From contig OZ026601.1 in the NCBI GenBank assembly GCA_964020085.1, positions 881,001 through 945,000 of the forward strand: DNA of 64,000 nt, read 5' to 3'. The stretch comes from Micromussa lordhowensis (lineage: Eukaryota > Cnidaria > Anthozoa > Scleractinia > Lobophylliidae). Below the pieces are notes generated by a model. It was not told the origin of the DNA. It searched no databases and saw only the letters and a list, made by a program, of their open reading frames with translations. Below are positions 38,688 through 50,681 of the stretch, in pieces. The position numbers and the translations under genes are program-made. The first letter of the stretch is position 1. Every line of letters begins with the position of its first letter.

Positions 38688-38754
38688 CATAAAACGTTTT
38701 ATTTCAGTTTATCATAATTCAATCCGTATTCAAGGAGGTAGCCTCAGAGAGACG
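38688..38754 (+). promoter_or_regulatory. Putative core promoter and 5'UTR exon of CRD gene 1
   Basis: A TATA-like GCATAAAAC at 38688 is followed by an initiator-like TTTCAGTTT about 15-20 nt later, and a strong donor (GAGACG|GTAAGT) at 38754/38755. The matching acceptor (TTTTCATAG) is at 39055, 6 nt before the ATG. The start site is inferred. Confidence 0.45.
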
Positions 38755-39061
38755 GTAAGTTGGCTCATCATAATTATAGCGAATCGATTCGTTTTGGTTC
38801 AACGCAAACCAATAGAGGGGTACAACAAGCAACTAATAGAAACCTAGATGCGAGAAAATCGTGGTTTATGTTTTATTACGGTATAATAGCTTGAGATAAA
38901 ACGAAGACTAAACGGCTACCTCAGACTTGAATGATAGAAGAAGTATTTAGTTAGGTGATGGTAGATAACTTTCTTATCACATTCAAATTTGACTTAAAAA
39001 GTTAATTCATTCATTTGTTGAAATCTGACTTATCATTATTCATGTATTTTCATAGCCCATC

Positions 39062-40570
39062 ATGGCTCCAAAGGCGTTATTAGTGTGTCTTTTAATTGTG
39101 GCGGTTGCCCTCGTCCAGGCTGGGAAACACCCAAAAGCTAACAAGATAAAGAAAGGTAAGTTTTGTTCTTTAAATGTTCTTTAGATTTAGCGATTAGGGA
39201 AAAAAATCCTGGTAAATAAAGGTTGTGGTAGCCAGTGATGGAAAGAAAGAAAGAAGAAACAAAGGTATCATGTGGAACGGCAAAAGAAGGCATAGAAAAA
39301 AAATAACATATTGTAGTTGACATTACTTGGGCGATTTAATCTGCACTATTCTCATATCCATGAACTTGTGGTTCGCCTTCCTCTACGTATGTCATCAGAT
39401 TTCGAGATCTCTTAACTCGTGAGACAACGATAGAGATAACAGATTATTTTCACGTTTTTGGTTTAGATAAACTTAGCGCTATGCTCCTTGATGGGCTCGT
39501 TGCTTGAAATATCAAGCCGAGTCAGCAGACAAAGTTATGAGAAATTGAAACAATTAACTCGAAAACTAATTTCAAAAAGGTTTCTGTTATATTGAAAGGG
39601 CGCCCAGAAAAATTCTGACCACACGTAGTCCACCTTAAACCACCTGTCAAGGGATTCAGTTAGTGTAAATAGTGCTACTGAACTAAATTCTGCGGGTAAT
39701 TGACCATATATAAGAGAAATTGAAATAGCTAAATGATCTAAATAGCATTGCATTTTCTTTATCTTTCCTTTAGTCAAAAGCAGTCAAGGATCCAAGAAAT
39801 GTGGTCCATGCTCAGTAGCTTCCTGTGCACCTTCATGCCCGCCGGCGTGCTGTGCTCCACCCCCACCCCCACCGTGCCCACCACCTTGCCCTCCCCCATG
39901 CCCCCCTCCATGCCCACCACCTCCACCGCCATGTCCTCCTCCATGCATGACCCATAGTATACAGCACTCTCACAGCCAGTCATGGGCACCGGCTCCTCCG
40001 CCACCATGTCCACCACCATGCCTACCTCCAGGTCCCCCTCAGTCTGTTCACCACATCCATCATGTAACTCATCATCATATGTTGCCTCCTCCTCCCCCAC
40101 CCCCACCGCTTCCCTGCCCTCCACCATGCCACACTGCTAGTGTTATGCATCACCATAGCCACCAATGGGCTCCTGCTCCTCCTCCACCCTGCCCACCCCC
40201 ATGCCTCCCACCCGGTCCACCACAGAGAATCCACCACGTACACCAGGTCGTCCACCACATTGTGCACCCACCACCACCCCCACCACCACCTTGCCCACCA
40301 CCCTGCGTCATGAGCTGCGCTCCATCTTGCCCAGTGTCCTGCTGCAAGAAGAACAAGGTCAAGGCCGAGGATGATGGCTCTGCCGAGGACCAAGTCGACG
40401 ATGACGACGACAAGGTCGAGGAAAAGAAGGAAGATGAAGCTGAGAAGCAGGAGGACAAAGAGGAAGATAAACAGGAAGCGAAACAAGAAGACAAACAGGA
40501 GGATAAACAAGAAGACAAGACTGAGGAGAAAAAGGAGGATAAGAAAGAGGAAAACGACGATGAGGATTAA
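39062..40570 (+). CDS. Collagen-less minicollagen-like protein 1: CRDs, polyproline, His-rich, acidic tail
   Basis: Coding exons 39062-39155 and 39774-40570 (phase-1 intron) give 296 residues. Exon 1 is a signal peptide (ALLVCLLIVAVALVQA) plus a basic propeptide with KK. The mature part opens with an N-terminal CRD (CGPCSVASCAPSCPPACC, spacing x2-x4-x3-x3-CC), then polyproline with repeated PPPC. A duplicated module follows: SWAPAPPPPCPPPCLPPGPP / QWAPAPPPPCPPPCLPPGPP, each followed by a His-rich block (VHHIHHVTHHHM; IHHVHQVVHHIVH). The C-terminal CRD has the textbook minicollagen spacing C-x3-C-x3-C-x3-C-x3-CC then KK. The tail is Lys/Glu/Asp-rich (KQEDKQEDK repeats). There is no Gly-X-Y run at all. 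By the CRDs it is probably a nematocyst capsule-wall or tubule component cross-linked by disulfides; the His-rich blocks suggest metal or pH-dependent binding (inference). An AATAAA lies at 40692. Confidence 0.85.
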
Positions 40571-40691
40571 CTTAACCGAGCTTCATAGTTAGGTTCATTT
40601 CGGTGTATGTTACACGAGGAGTTTAGCGTCCTGAAAGATGCGCTAGCTTGTCATGCAGTTTACCTGAAGTACGGATGCTCGTACGCTTGTG

Positions 40692-40697
40692 AATAAA
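40692..40697 (+). promoter_or_regulatory. Polyadenylation signal of CRD gene 1
   Basis: AATAAA lies 122 nt after the stop codon at 40568-40570. Confidence 0.65.
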
Positions 40698-40699
40698 CG

Positions 40700-42572
40700 C
40701 AATCCTCGATTCACCATTGTGAAGTTTGCAGAAAAAAAGTTGTACATGTGGTTCTTGATATTTAATTAAAGGTGAAGCGTTTTAAACTAGAACTTGTTTC
40801 TTGATTACCTTGGACTTGTAATATAAGTGTCGTCAATCGAAGTTCACTGTTAAAACTTATTTGCTAAGGACCAAAAAACAGCAGCAGCAACAGCAAAAAA
40901 AAAAAAAAAACAAAACTGGCCAAAAATACAAAGCTACATAGACACCAACGAAAATAATAAGAATTTAACTTGAAAATTACAACTCTTCATTGAAACGTTT
41001 TCCAACGCCAGAAATAAAGAATTTTCATAAACCCCCTTTTTCGAAAGATCTCGTGCTAAAAATGGAATCAACTGACCCACCCGACCCTAAATTATTTTGG
41101 GTAACCCCGTCCCACTCCACCCTTCCTATACATCCAGTTCAAGAACAGCTATGTGGTTCTATGCGTGGGAAATATATTTATACAAACTTTACTTTTCGCA
41201 TGCGATATGGCGTAAAGGTATACTGGAACCGAAAAGAAAACCTTTATTTATCCTGTACATTTTTAACTAGTCGAGTTTCACAATTTAATTATAACGTTTT
41301 AAATACCTGCATTCTGGTACTAATTTTCCCCTTTTTTAGCGATGAATAAATCTTATAAGCAAATTGTTTATCGCGCGTTGTTGCGTTGTAAATTTTTACC
41401 GCCGGTTACTCTAACGGTATTTTTAAATTTAACACGGGTCATAGAACTAAATAAAACGAAGTATGGCGTATTTGTTTTATTAACATAAGCATCTTTTAGA
41501 AAAAATGAACGAATACAATGACCGAATACAATGACCATCATGTAGAGAGAAACACAAGAAGTTCCGGCCAGGTTTTCTTCCTTTTTTTCTTCTTCTGCAA
41601 GTTATAACGTTATATTATTAGCAATTCCTGGTTGTTCATATTCACCCCCACCCTTTTGTTGTTATGGTTTGATTTCTTTTATCAGAAACCATAAAACTAA
41701 AATCGGCCACTTTATTAGAACAAAGAACCGTTAAAACGGCGTTGTTTTTTATTGAGAACTAATTTATAACATGTTTGCTTTGTCAATTGCGTACGAAAAT
41801 ATCTAAGGAAGTTGTTTTTAATAGCGTAAAGAACTCTATTGTGGTAATCTTGTAAGCTCAGACGGCGTTTTGAACGTCTTGTCAGCATCTTGAATACAAA
41901 CACCTGCCTCCGAGGTCAATAAAACAAAACACCAAAGCGCTGAAGGGAAAAAGGTTCCATTGAACATAACATAATTCCACATTCATAAAAGCACGAGGAC
42001 GCGAGGAAATATTAAAAAATATTGGAGAAAATAAGTGGCGATAATTTTTATTTAAAAAAACCTTTTTCGGAGGGAATTGCGACAACCACTGAAGAGAAAA
42101 CTAATGATGCAACGGTTGATTACTCAGTTCATACGGGTACCTGGCTCCCGTGAGAAAATGTTTTGACTACTGTCATAAAATAACCAGGTACCAAAAGTTT
42201 ATTTTTCACGCGTTTTCTAACCCGAGAGATAACAAACCGTTTCACAGGAATACAATATTCTATGTTGTTAGGAAGTGGTACAAGGTGGAAATGTTTTTGG
42301 TTGCTTAGTACCAGCGTTTGGCGCGGACAAACGCGCGCGCGCCAAATTGATGCAATGGCGCCGATGACTTAATCTCTTAGTCATTGCGACTTGCGCGAAA
42401 GCTCATAAGTGTGCAATGAAATCAACTAAAACTATTAATAACTTATAGACTTCCTTCAAATCCTGTGATCCGTAGTCATCGACAGCCAATAGGAATCGAC
42501 CTCATTGGCTAAGACCTGCGACTGGTCAAACGTCGACATAATTAATAAGATCCTCTATTGCAAATCACTTCT
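40700..42572. other. Intergenic region between CRD genes 1 and 2
   Basis: No supported gene was found. There is a poly-A run at about 40896-40910 and an AT-rich middle. A 119-codon frame at 40990-41349 has no recognisable family or splice context. The last part is the upstream region of CRD gene 2. Confidence 0.5.
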
Positions 42573-42611
42573 CAGCGCGCTCAGTAGATCGATTCGAGCT
42601 CTGACAAGAAG
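42573..42611 (+). promoter_or_regulatory. Putative 5'UTR exon of CRD gene 2
   Basis: An initiator-like CTTCTCAGCGCGCTCAGTAG lies just upstream of a strong donor (CAAGAAG|GTAAGT) at 42611/42612. The matching acceptor (CAAGTTGCAG) is at 42914, 2 nt before the ATG. The layout copies that of CRD gene 1. Confidence 0.45.
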
Positions 42612-42916
42612 GTAAGTATACCATATTTGATCTATTTATAACCACAACGCCGATAGCGCATAGTGTCTTGAGTTGAAGATTTCTTGCTTAGCTTTTCATC
42701 TGTTTAGGATATCGTATAAGTTCGTGCATTCTTTACGGACGTTTTAAACGTTTCTTCGAAAGGTAACAAATTGCCTTGAGGGTATTTACCGCTTATATAA
42801 GACTGTGAGATGATCGTTTCGTTCTTAGAGTTAGGAACAATCTTTTATCTTGTTTAATATTTTTAGTTCTTGTCGATAGCATTTTTACGGGCTTTTTCTT
42901 TAATCAAGTTGCAGAA

Positions 42917-44116
42917 ATGGCCCGATTTGTTGTCCTTCTTTTGGCCGCCATTGTGTGCGTAAGCGCAAAATCTCTTAAAGGTAAGTCTTCATTGTTGTAC
43001 AGTTATAATATAACTATTTTAAACGCGTCTTCGCAAGAGAGTTTTGTCGTTTGATATGATAATCGCAAAGGATTGACAAAATCCGGAGCGAAATCTCCTG
43101 CCGAAAACTGATTTCATTTGAAGATCGGAACAAGTTAATATTTTATGCTTGTGTTGCCATAATCATGAATGGTTTTCAGGGACGGCGTTAAATAGCTTTC
43201 TCGCTTCCAGAACATTAAAATCTTAACCCATCTACCGAGAGAATTACTTAAAGTTTCTGATATTTTTAGTTATCTTAAAGTAGTAAGACGACACGAGAAA
43301 GTAAGCTAAACAATTCAAAACAAAATGATCAACCCGTAACAAGATGACAATTGATATGAAATAAAATGATATGAAGTAAAATGAAATAAAAATCTATTAC
43401 AAATTTTTCTTTAAAAAGGAAACTTTTGTTTCGGACCACCCGGACTCCTCCACGCAAGTGTTTTCAGCCTCGTGATTTACCCAACAAAGACGTACTTAAG
43501 AAAACGTCTGACCTCTTGTACGAAGTTGTGTTGAACCTAATCACGGAAGAATTGTTACACTAAGAAGTAACGGATACAAGATTATCGTCTGTCGCGAATA
43601 TTTTGACTCAATGCACAAGACATGGTTATATAGTACTGCATGAAGTAGACAAGCTTATCAACATAAAATCGTCACTGTAGTGACCTTCATGTTTTTTGTT
43701 TCTCTGCAGAAAAGAGAGGCGCAATCCCCTGCGGATACCAATGCATGGCTCCAATGTGTGCTCCCAGCTGCCCAACCTATTGTTGTGCGCCACCACCACC
43801 ACCACCACCACCTCCCCAACAGATCCACCACACCACTCACATCCACCACCACCATGTCCACCACATGGGTCCTCAGGCTCCAGGCTACCCCTCTCCCCCT
43901 CAAGCAGCTCCTCCCCCCGCCACCGTCCAAAGCCAGCAGCACGTGTGGGAATACCAGCCACCACCACCACCATGCCCCTGCCCAGTCCCTGCACCTCCCC
44001 CAATAGTTGTTCCTGCTCCTCCATGCCCACCACCATGCCCACCAACATGCTGTGCCCCTGCTCCAGTCTGCCCACCAGCCTGCCCCCCTATGTGCTGCAA
44101 GAAGCGATCAGGATAA
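42917..44116 (+). CDS. Collagen-less minicollagen-like protein 2: short, His-rich, no acidic tail
   Basis: Coding exons 42917-42980 and 43710-44116 (phase-1 intron) give 156 residues, close to the size of classic minicollagens. Exon 1 is a signal peptide (MARFVVLLLAAIVCVSA). The propeptide ends in EKR, a dibasic cleavage site, just before the N-CRD (CGYQCMAPMCAPSCPTYCC, spacing x3-x4-x3-x3-CC). Nine prolines follow, then a His-rich block (IHHTTHIHHHHVHHM) where the collagen helix would be expected. A Gln/Pro-rich linker comes next. Two short Cys modules close the protein: CPPPCPPTCC and CPPACPPMCC, then KKRSG and stop. The N-terminal arrangement (dibasic site, CRD, polyproline) is that of a minicollagen; the Gly-X-Y triplets are missing. 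A nematocyst wall role is inferred from the CRDs. An AATAAA lies at 44372-44377. Confidence 0.85.
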
Positions 44117-44371
44117 AGCCTCAGCGATGTACATACGAAGACAATGACTGCGTGAGCCAGATGTTGTTATATTTGGGATTGTTTCATGGTGTATCTTTAT
44201 GGCGTAGGCGGTGAACTTTGCTTCGTCTGGAAAACGACCGGAAGAAAAAACCGTTGCGTTGACGTAATAATAACATCTATGTACGAACGTTTTGTAGAAT
44301 ATTTTACGTTCTAGTGACGAATTTATGTACTAGCTCCTTTATGAATGTTCCTGTCGGAATTCGTGTAATTA

Positions 44372-44377
44372 AATAAA
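44372..44377 (+). promoter_or_regulatory. Polyadenylation signal of CRD gene 2
   Basis: AATAAA in the context TTAAATAAAGTG lies 256 nt after the stop codon. Confidence 0.6.
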
Positions 44378-44561
44378 GTGTTGTTAATGAGAAACATTTT
44401 TGTGAGTGGTGTATTAAATTTGTCCCCATTATCATTTACCCTCAACTGTCCCATGGCACCCTTAGCTTTGCAAAAAAAGGCTTGTCAAAGAAATCTTGGA
44501 GGGATCACTCGTCTTGGGTGACCCAGTGAGACTTCCTGTTTAGTTCAATTATTCTGCGTCC

Positions 44562-44745
44562 TAGACAACGAGAAACAAGCAAACAAACAAAACAGACGAA
44601 CAAATTAAGAAATCAAACAAACAAAAACGAAAGATAGAAAGAAACGAATAAACAAATTTTCAAACAAACAAATGATCCAACGAACGAAAGAACGAACAAA
44701 CGAACGAATTAATAAAGAAAGAAGGAAACAAACAAAAAATGAAAT
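44562..44745. repeat. (ACAA/ACGA)n low-complexity tract
   Basis: A purine-rich run of imperfect AAAC/AACG/AAAG tetramers (AAACAAACAAA, GAACGAACAAACGAACGAA) extends for about 180 bp. It makes short frames on the + strand that have no meaning. Confidence 0.75.
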
Positions 44746-46550
44746 ATTTTACAGTCGGAAGAACATTGCTGCTTATATAAAATTCAACTTCCTAAATCAC
44801 TGTTTCAACCACCTAACAAAGAAGGAGACTTTTTTTTACGGAAGAGGATGTGAATTCAGTAAAAACTATTAGTTTAGATCATGGCTTTACTCGACTTGAC
44901 ATAAAACGCGCGGAACCTTTCGAACTGATAAATACTAAAATTGTAAGAACAGGCATTGAATTCATTGATAAACGTCTTTTCGTTGGGAAAAAACCCAGTC
45001 TTTTGGATTACTAACGTGTAGAAAAATCCTCAAAGATGAAAGCTATTTTTTGCAGAGAAACATCGTCATAACAGCTTGAATATAATTTAAAGGCTGTAAG
45101 AACTATATTTGTAGAGCACGTGCTGATTCCTGTAACGGTTATTTCCTGGAAAGCCATACACTTATACTTATAAACTACACTCTGACCATTTTGTTAAGCA
45201 ATATTTAAGACTTTGTTGAACTGTTTTTCGTTGCTGTTCTTGTCGGAAAATAACCTCTTAACTAAAACCGTTACTTCCTTTCATGCCTTTAGCGATACTA
45301 ATAACACTTTCTTGCCAAAATGGTGAAATTTAAACAGAAGCAGTTATTCCACGAGACTCCGTGAAACAATGGCGATAACGGGTGAATAAATATCAAGCGA
45401 CTAAACACCAGTAAGTCAATAAAACCAGTGTCTGTAACTACAATAGCGCACATTTCAAGCTTCCGTTTGCGATTACTGTGGAACGACCTTGTCGAAAGGT
45501 TACACTAAATAGTAACTACGGAAGGGTGTTTTATTCGGACAACGGTTTTTGTGCTCGTTCATGGTTCACAGATTTCAAGGAAACAAAGATTCAACGTTTA
45601 CAGGTTGCTTTGATTGCGACAATTCAAGCACCATAAAAGTGCCGGGAGACTATTATGAAAGACTTCAATATGGGATTCTTGGCATAGAACCAGTGTTCCG
45701 GGACAGCTTACTGGTGATGCGTAAAAAATTAATCGCCCGCGGTGTGAACAGAAGCCTCGTGTCAAACACAAGCTCATTCCATTACGTCGCCACATTGGAT
45801 CGCTGGGTCATGCATGAGCAAACCTGCACCAACCAATCAAATTCGTTAAACCAGAACGGGTAGTGCAAACGATTAACGCATCGCAACGTCTTCCATTTAA
45901 AGCAAAGTAGCAATTTCTTGATTGTGTTGCCCAAGGAATCAGGGATTTTAGGTTTTCCTGAAAGAAAGGTAAGATCGTTTGAGAACTTTGCTTTGATGTT
46001 TCAATCATAATGAAATAATTTATTGCTAAACCGAACTGAAGGTTCTTACCATATCGCATAGCTTTTCAACGGGCGTTGTTTTTTTCTTTTGAGAGGTTAG
46101 TCATTCGACTTCTTCCAAGTGTTATTGTCATCGAAACTATTTGAAAGACTGAGTGGAGCGCAGTTGTTCTGGTTACTTTGATAGTAGCTGAGTTAGGTGT
46201 TAAGAAAATGATTGCGAGGTATATTAAAAATCATGTACTTGTGAAATTGAACTCGCGTTCACATCTTCACAAGCTTCACATCTATGTTTTTTGCATAGAG
46301 TTTGTTCAGATATAATTTACGATGCCATTGTACATATGTTAAATATAGCAGATGAAACAGACATTAAATTTAACTGTCTTGAATAATGCTTATATTCATC
46401 AAGGTATCTTAAAGATCGAAATTTTCCAATTGCGAGGATTTTCAGAAAACTCCCTGAGATTCAATAAACACAGGCCAAAGGTACTACAATTACAAGTTAA
46501 TTTAAAGTTTTTAGCAATGCAGCTAATACTTATTGCCTTTCATTTTTCAG
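44746..46550. other. Intergenic region and 5' part of CRD gene 3
   Basis: No supported gene was found. A 104-codon frame at 45549-45863 has no family I recognise. A possible 5'UTR donor for CRD gene 3 is GAAAG|GTAAGA at 45968/45969, by analogy with the sister genes, but it is not proven. Confidence 0.4.
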
Positions 46551-46555
46551 GCAAC

Positions 46556-48703
46556 ATGGACAAGCGAATCTTTCTTTTCCTTATTGTGCTGGTAGCCTTC
46601 ACTGTTGAAGCTAAAAAGAAAATCCTGAAGAAAAAGCTGAATCAGCTTAAAGGTAAGGAAAGAGAAAAACTGAAGTGATTTAAACTGAAGTGATTCATCA
46701 AAAATGTGTTTGTCAAACGATCCCTGCATTCATGTATGGCTTTGCAGGCCGACAAATTTCAACAATTCAAAATAATGGGAAGTTTTGAAAATGTTGAAAG
46801 TTATCACTCGGTTAGGAGAGGGTAGACTTGTTTAAACTAAAAGTAAAGAAATAATATCAAACAAATTGCGTTGAAATTTAAATTTAACGACGGAATGACA
46901 ACGGCGTTGGGACTCCCATTTCGTGATTCAGAACTCTACTCCGTACGTGTCAGAGATTGGGTTTTATCTTTAGAGATGAGTTTAGGAGAAAGGTCCTAAA
47001 ATACGTCTGTTCAAATTTAACTTATTTCCGGCAAAACTAGGGAAATGATCAAAGCAAAATAACATCATTTCCCACGGCAGGTTAATTCTCTCGTCACTTG
47101 TCTAGAAGAACCACACCACCAGTTAAAAGACAAAAGCATCCAAACTGGTGAAAAATGTCGATTCTTTTGATCTTGACAATTTTAACTGTTTTAATTAAGC
47201 CGCATAAGGCTTATTAAGTCGAACGCAATAATACAAAAACATACAAACGTAAATATATCAAATCTGATTAACAAAATCTATTGAACGGAAAAGATGGGAA
47301 GGGCGCTTCAATAAAGTAGATAAATTTTCGGAATAACGAAATATCGCTAGAAGTTCAATAGCTACTTTAAAAAAATAACCTTGCTTTTGCTTAGCTTCCG
47401 TCTCTCAAAAATTGTGTTACAGGCTCTTGCCAGCTGATTTTTTGTTTTTTAGATCTATGTTATTTAACAGGTGCAAAGCCAAAGCAAGTCATGATTCTCT
47501 GACCGCGATTGTCCTTCTATTGACACCGGTTATATGTTTCGTCTTCAAATTCTAAACATTTGTTTATTACGATGTTGTCGCCGTGGCGACTTACTCTCTT
47601 GATCAGTTTGGTTTTTGTTTTATACAAATTTGAACTAAAGCCATAACTACCTGTAAAATTTGTTCGCGGAAATGTTAATAATATTTCATTTTGGACCAAT
47701 AAGAAACATCGAGATCAAGGCAGCAGGCATGACAGTTCTACTTAAATCGTATGCTAAATGTAAAGGAGGATAAGTGAAGCGAAATGATGTATTAATACTA
47801 ACCGATTAGAAAAAGTAATAGTTTTGGTAACAACTGAACATCCAGTAAATCGTAAATTAGTTCCATCCCACGTTGAAGTGATTCTTGCTCAATTACAAGA
47901 CAAGAAATATTTTTATTGTTTGGTGTGTATTCTGAACAATGGTTTGTACGAGTTTCAACTGTTTCGAGTCTTCTGTGTTTATATTTTAATTTCAAAACAT
48001 TAATCTAAAATCTATTTAATTACATTTGTTTCCCTTTCGTTGTTGTCTTCATGCAGGAGCTAAGAAATGCGGATATGGATGCCCATCAAGCTGCCCTTGT
48101 CAACCAACCTGTTGCCCTCCACCACCTCCCCCACCACCACCCCCACCAATATGCTGTCCTCCTCCGCCACCACCCCCACCCCCACCAATAGCAACAAGTA
48201 GCCAGCAAACTCTTTACCACCATCACTTCCACCCAGGACCACCACCTCCTCCCCCACCCCCACCTGCTCCCTGCCCACCCCCATGCCACTTTGGCCACAC
48301 GGTGCACCACCACGTGTATCACGCCAGTCCACCAGGTCCCCCTCCGGCACCCATGCCTTCCCCTCCTCCCTTCTCTACTGAATCACACGCTCATGTGTTC
48401 GTCCACCACAGCCATCCCGGACCACCACCACCCCCACCTCCACCTCCTGCCCCATGCCCACCCCCATGCCACACTGTCCAGACAGTTCACGTGCAGCAAC
48501 ACCACTTCCCACCTCCCCCATGCCCACCACCTTGCCCTCCTCCCCCTCCTCCATGCCCTCCCCCATGCCCTCCCCCCTGCCCTCCACCATGCCCTCCAAC
48601 TTGCACTCCCCCCTGCAGTGCCTGCTGCAAGAAGGCCAAGGTAGGGAAGGATGAGGCAAAGAAGGAAAAGAAGAATGATGAAGAAAAGGAAGACAAAGAG
48701 TAG
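46556..48703 (+). CDS. Collagen-less minicollagen-like protein 3: CRDs, long polyproline, His-rich, charged tail
   Basis: Coding exons 46556-46652 and 48057-48703 (phase-1 intron) give 247 residues. Exon 1 is a signal peptide (IFLFLIVLVAFTVEA) and a very basic propeptide (KKKILKKKLNQLK). The N-CRD is compressed: CGYGCPSSCPCQPTCC, spacing x3-x3-x1-x3-CC. Two polyproline runs of 10-11 follow, separated by ICC. A repeated module comes next: HPGPPPPPPPPPAPCPPPCH occurs twice, with His/aromatic blocks (YHHHFHPG, VHHHVYH, HVFVHHSHPG, QQHHF). The C-terminal region has PPPC repeats ending CPPTCTPPCSACC, then KK and a Lys/Glu/Asp-rich tail similar to that of protein 1 but shorter. No Gly-X-Y triplets are present. 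It is a paralogue of proteins 1 and 2 by gene structure and motif order. A capsule or tubule matrix role is inferred. Confidence 0.85.
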
Positions 48704-49049
48704 ATACCAAGACTGAACGACGACTGCTTATCCAACGTTGTGACGACGATGTTTCAAGACAAGTTGCGGATGAACGCCCTGTGTTCAAGTTAACGAATGC
48801 TGGGGCAATGTAACTGTGTTGAAAACATGTTTTTAAGCTTTAGTTAGAAAACTAACTGTTGTCAGTTGCAAAGAGTTCGAATTCAGGATAAATGTCTTTG
48901 TAAATAAGGATTACTCCACTGCAATGAAATGGAACTTGACTTCAAGTATCAGATGGGATTCGAGCTCTTGTGATCGTTTTGTTTTCAGATCGGCTGTAAA
49001 ATGTACAGCTTAGTATTATATACAACTGATGTTATGTTGTCAATTAAAT

Positions 49050-50681
49050 TGTGTTCAAACATGCCTAATTGTAATTTGTTCATTGTTTCTTGCTAGGCAT
49101 AACTCGCGTAAATTTGTCGTGAAAACAAATGCGTTAGCCTCTGAAAACGTTCGATATGCTCTGGAGTGGCTAAGTACATCCAATGATAATGTGCAAAGTT
49201 TGTCCATGGTTCCAAATCGTATCTATTATATCAGGCAGTCTGAGTAAATGTTTATTTATAAGCATCCCTTTGTTATGCTATATGTTATATCAGTGGCACA
49301 TTGAGTGAGTTTAGACGAGCCATAATTCGTATTTTGGCGAAACGCAGTCCAGACCAAATTTTTGGCTGTTTATCAATTTGAATGTAATAAAGGTAAATTA
49401 TCTATCGACATCTACTGCAAAGACTTTGCGAAGCTGATGTTTCGAGCGTTAACCAGTTGTCATTGCAAAGAGAAAGAGCAATTTTGATGAATTGAAAGCT
49501 CGAAACACTTGCTTCTCAAGCTTCCTATGGTGGTTAATTTAGATTTCTCAACTTCAAGTTCATAAACAGTTTTAAGTGTTTAACTTCCCCACTGGCATAA
49601 CAGAACAATACCTTTCTCGAGACGAAATGCCCATGGCGACACATGACCACAGGAGACTGATGTGCCGCCAGAGCACACCCAAATTTGGTTGAAGTTAGGA
49701 AAATATAGTGGAAAAGATAAATGATTTCCTGTTAATTGGATTTCGAATTTGGAAACTGTAGTTTTTGGTCATGAACTCGAAGTGACGTATAAAGAGTACT
49801 CTGGAGAGTCGTCAGTCGTGGAAAGGGTAACTCGGGAGGTCCCGTGCTATATATTGAACCCTTCGGTCTTCGAACGCAAGTGCTTGGGATTGCTCGGGAA
49901 TGATCCACTCTTCTGGGAAACTATTTAGGTTTGGTGAGGGTAAGGGAGAGTTTGGGAACGCGTGTAATATTCTGCAGAGCTCTTTAGTCGTAAGATTAAG
50001 AGCGTGGAATTACTGAGCTCTTGGTAGATCTTGCTGGGGTAGAACTCGGGATTGCTTATCTCGTAAAATTTGGCTTGAACTTTTCAAACCTTCACAGAAA
50101 GAGTCTCACGGGTACAAACAAAATACTGCCTTGATTTGTGTTTTTTCGAACATTGGGCGCATGAGAACTATTGGTAATAGCTCATTTTGTAGTGAGGGGA
50201 GAGATACGTATGTTATCAATTGATCTATCCCATGCTAGTAAAGGTATCTGCAGCTCCCTGTAGGCTCATCCGCTTTGCTTCGACAACAACTGCTCGGTGC
50301 TTCTGGTCTGTTATGTCCCCTTAATGTTCTCTATAAGCTATTCTCCTGGTTAACGCCCAACACCAGAGGTCTCGTGTCTGCTTCCCCCCCCCCCCCCCCT
50401 CAGAATTTCCAAGGAGTGGGAGGAAGAAAGATCTGATTCTAAGCCAGCCATGGAATGCCTATTTGCCATAGGAAGTCCAAAGAGTATAACATACAACGAA
50501 CACATGGCCTAAAAATAATGAAACCGCGTATGTCCACAATTCGTCATCGAAATACGGCCAAAGTGTGCACAGCTGTTAGTTGTATGACATTTTTACCACT
50601 TCATCCATTGCTATGGCATTTTTAACCCAGGAGAAATTAAAATTAATGATATCTAAAACTGAGGGTGACCCAAACACTATT
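49050..50681. other. Intergenic region between convergent CRD genes 3 and 4
   Basis: No supported gene was found. An ATTAAA at 49044-49049 may be the polyA signal of gene 3. A run of 16 C residues lies at 50384-50399. On the - strand an AATAAA (plus-strand 50682-50687) may end gene 4. Confidence 0.45.

Noticed and set aside
40022..40518. Long minus-strand open frames opposite CRD gene 1 (and similarly opposite genes 2 and 3)
   Set aside because: They are by-products of CCN-repeat codons, which read as open Gly/Trp- or Ser-rich frames on the other strand. They have no signal peptide, family motif or splice context.
44562..44745. Possible CRISPR-like or satellite array in the AAAC-rich tract
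   Set aside because: The units are irregular tetramers with no spacers; it is simple low-complexity sequence in an animal genome.
45549..45863. 104-codon plus-strand frame between CRD genes 2 and 3
   Set aside because: There is no recognisable family, signal peptide or splice context. The length is within what chance can give in 64 kb.
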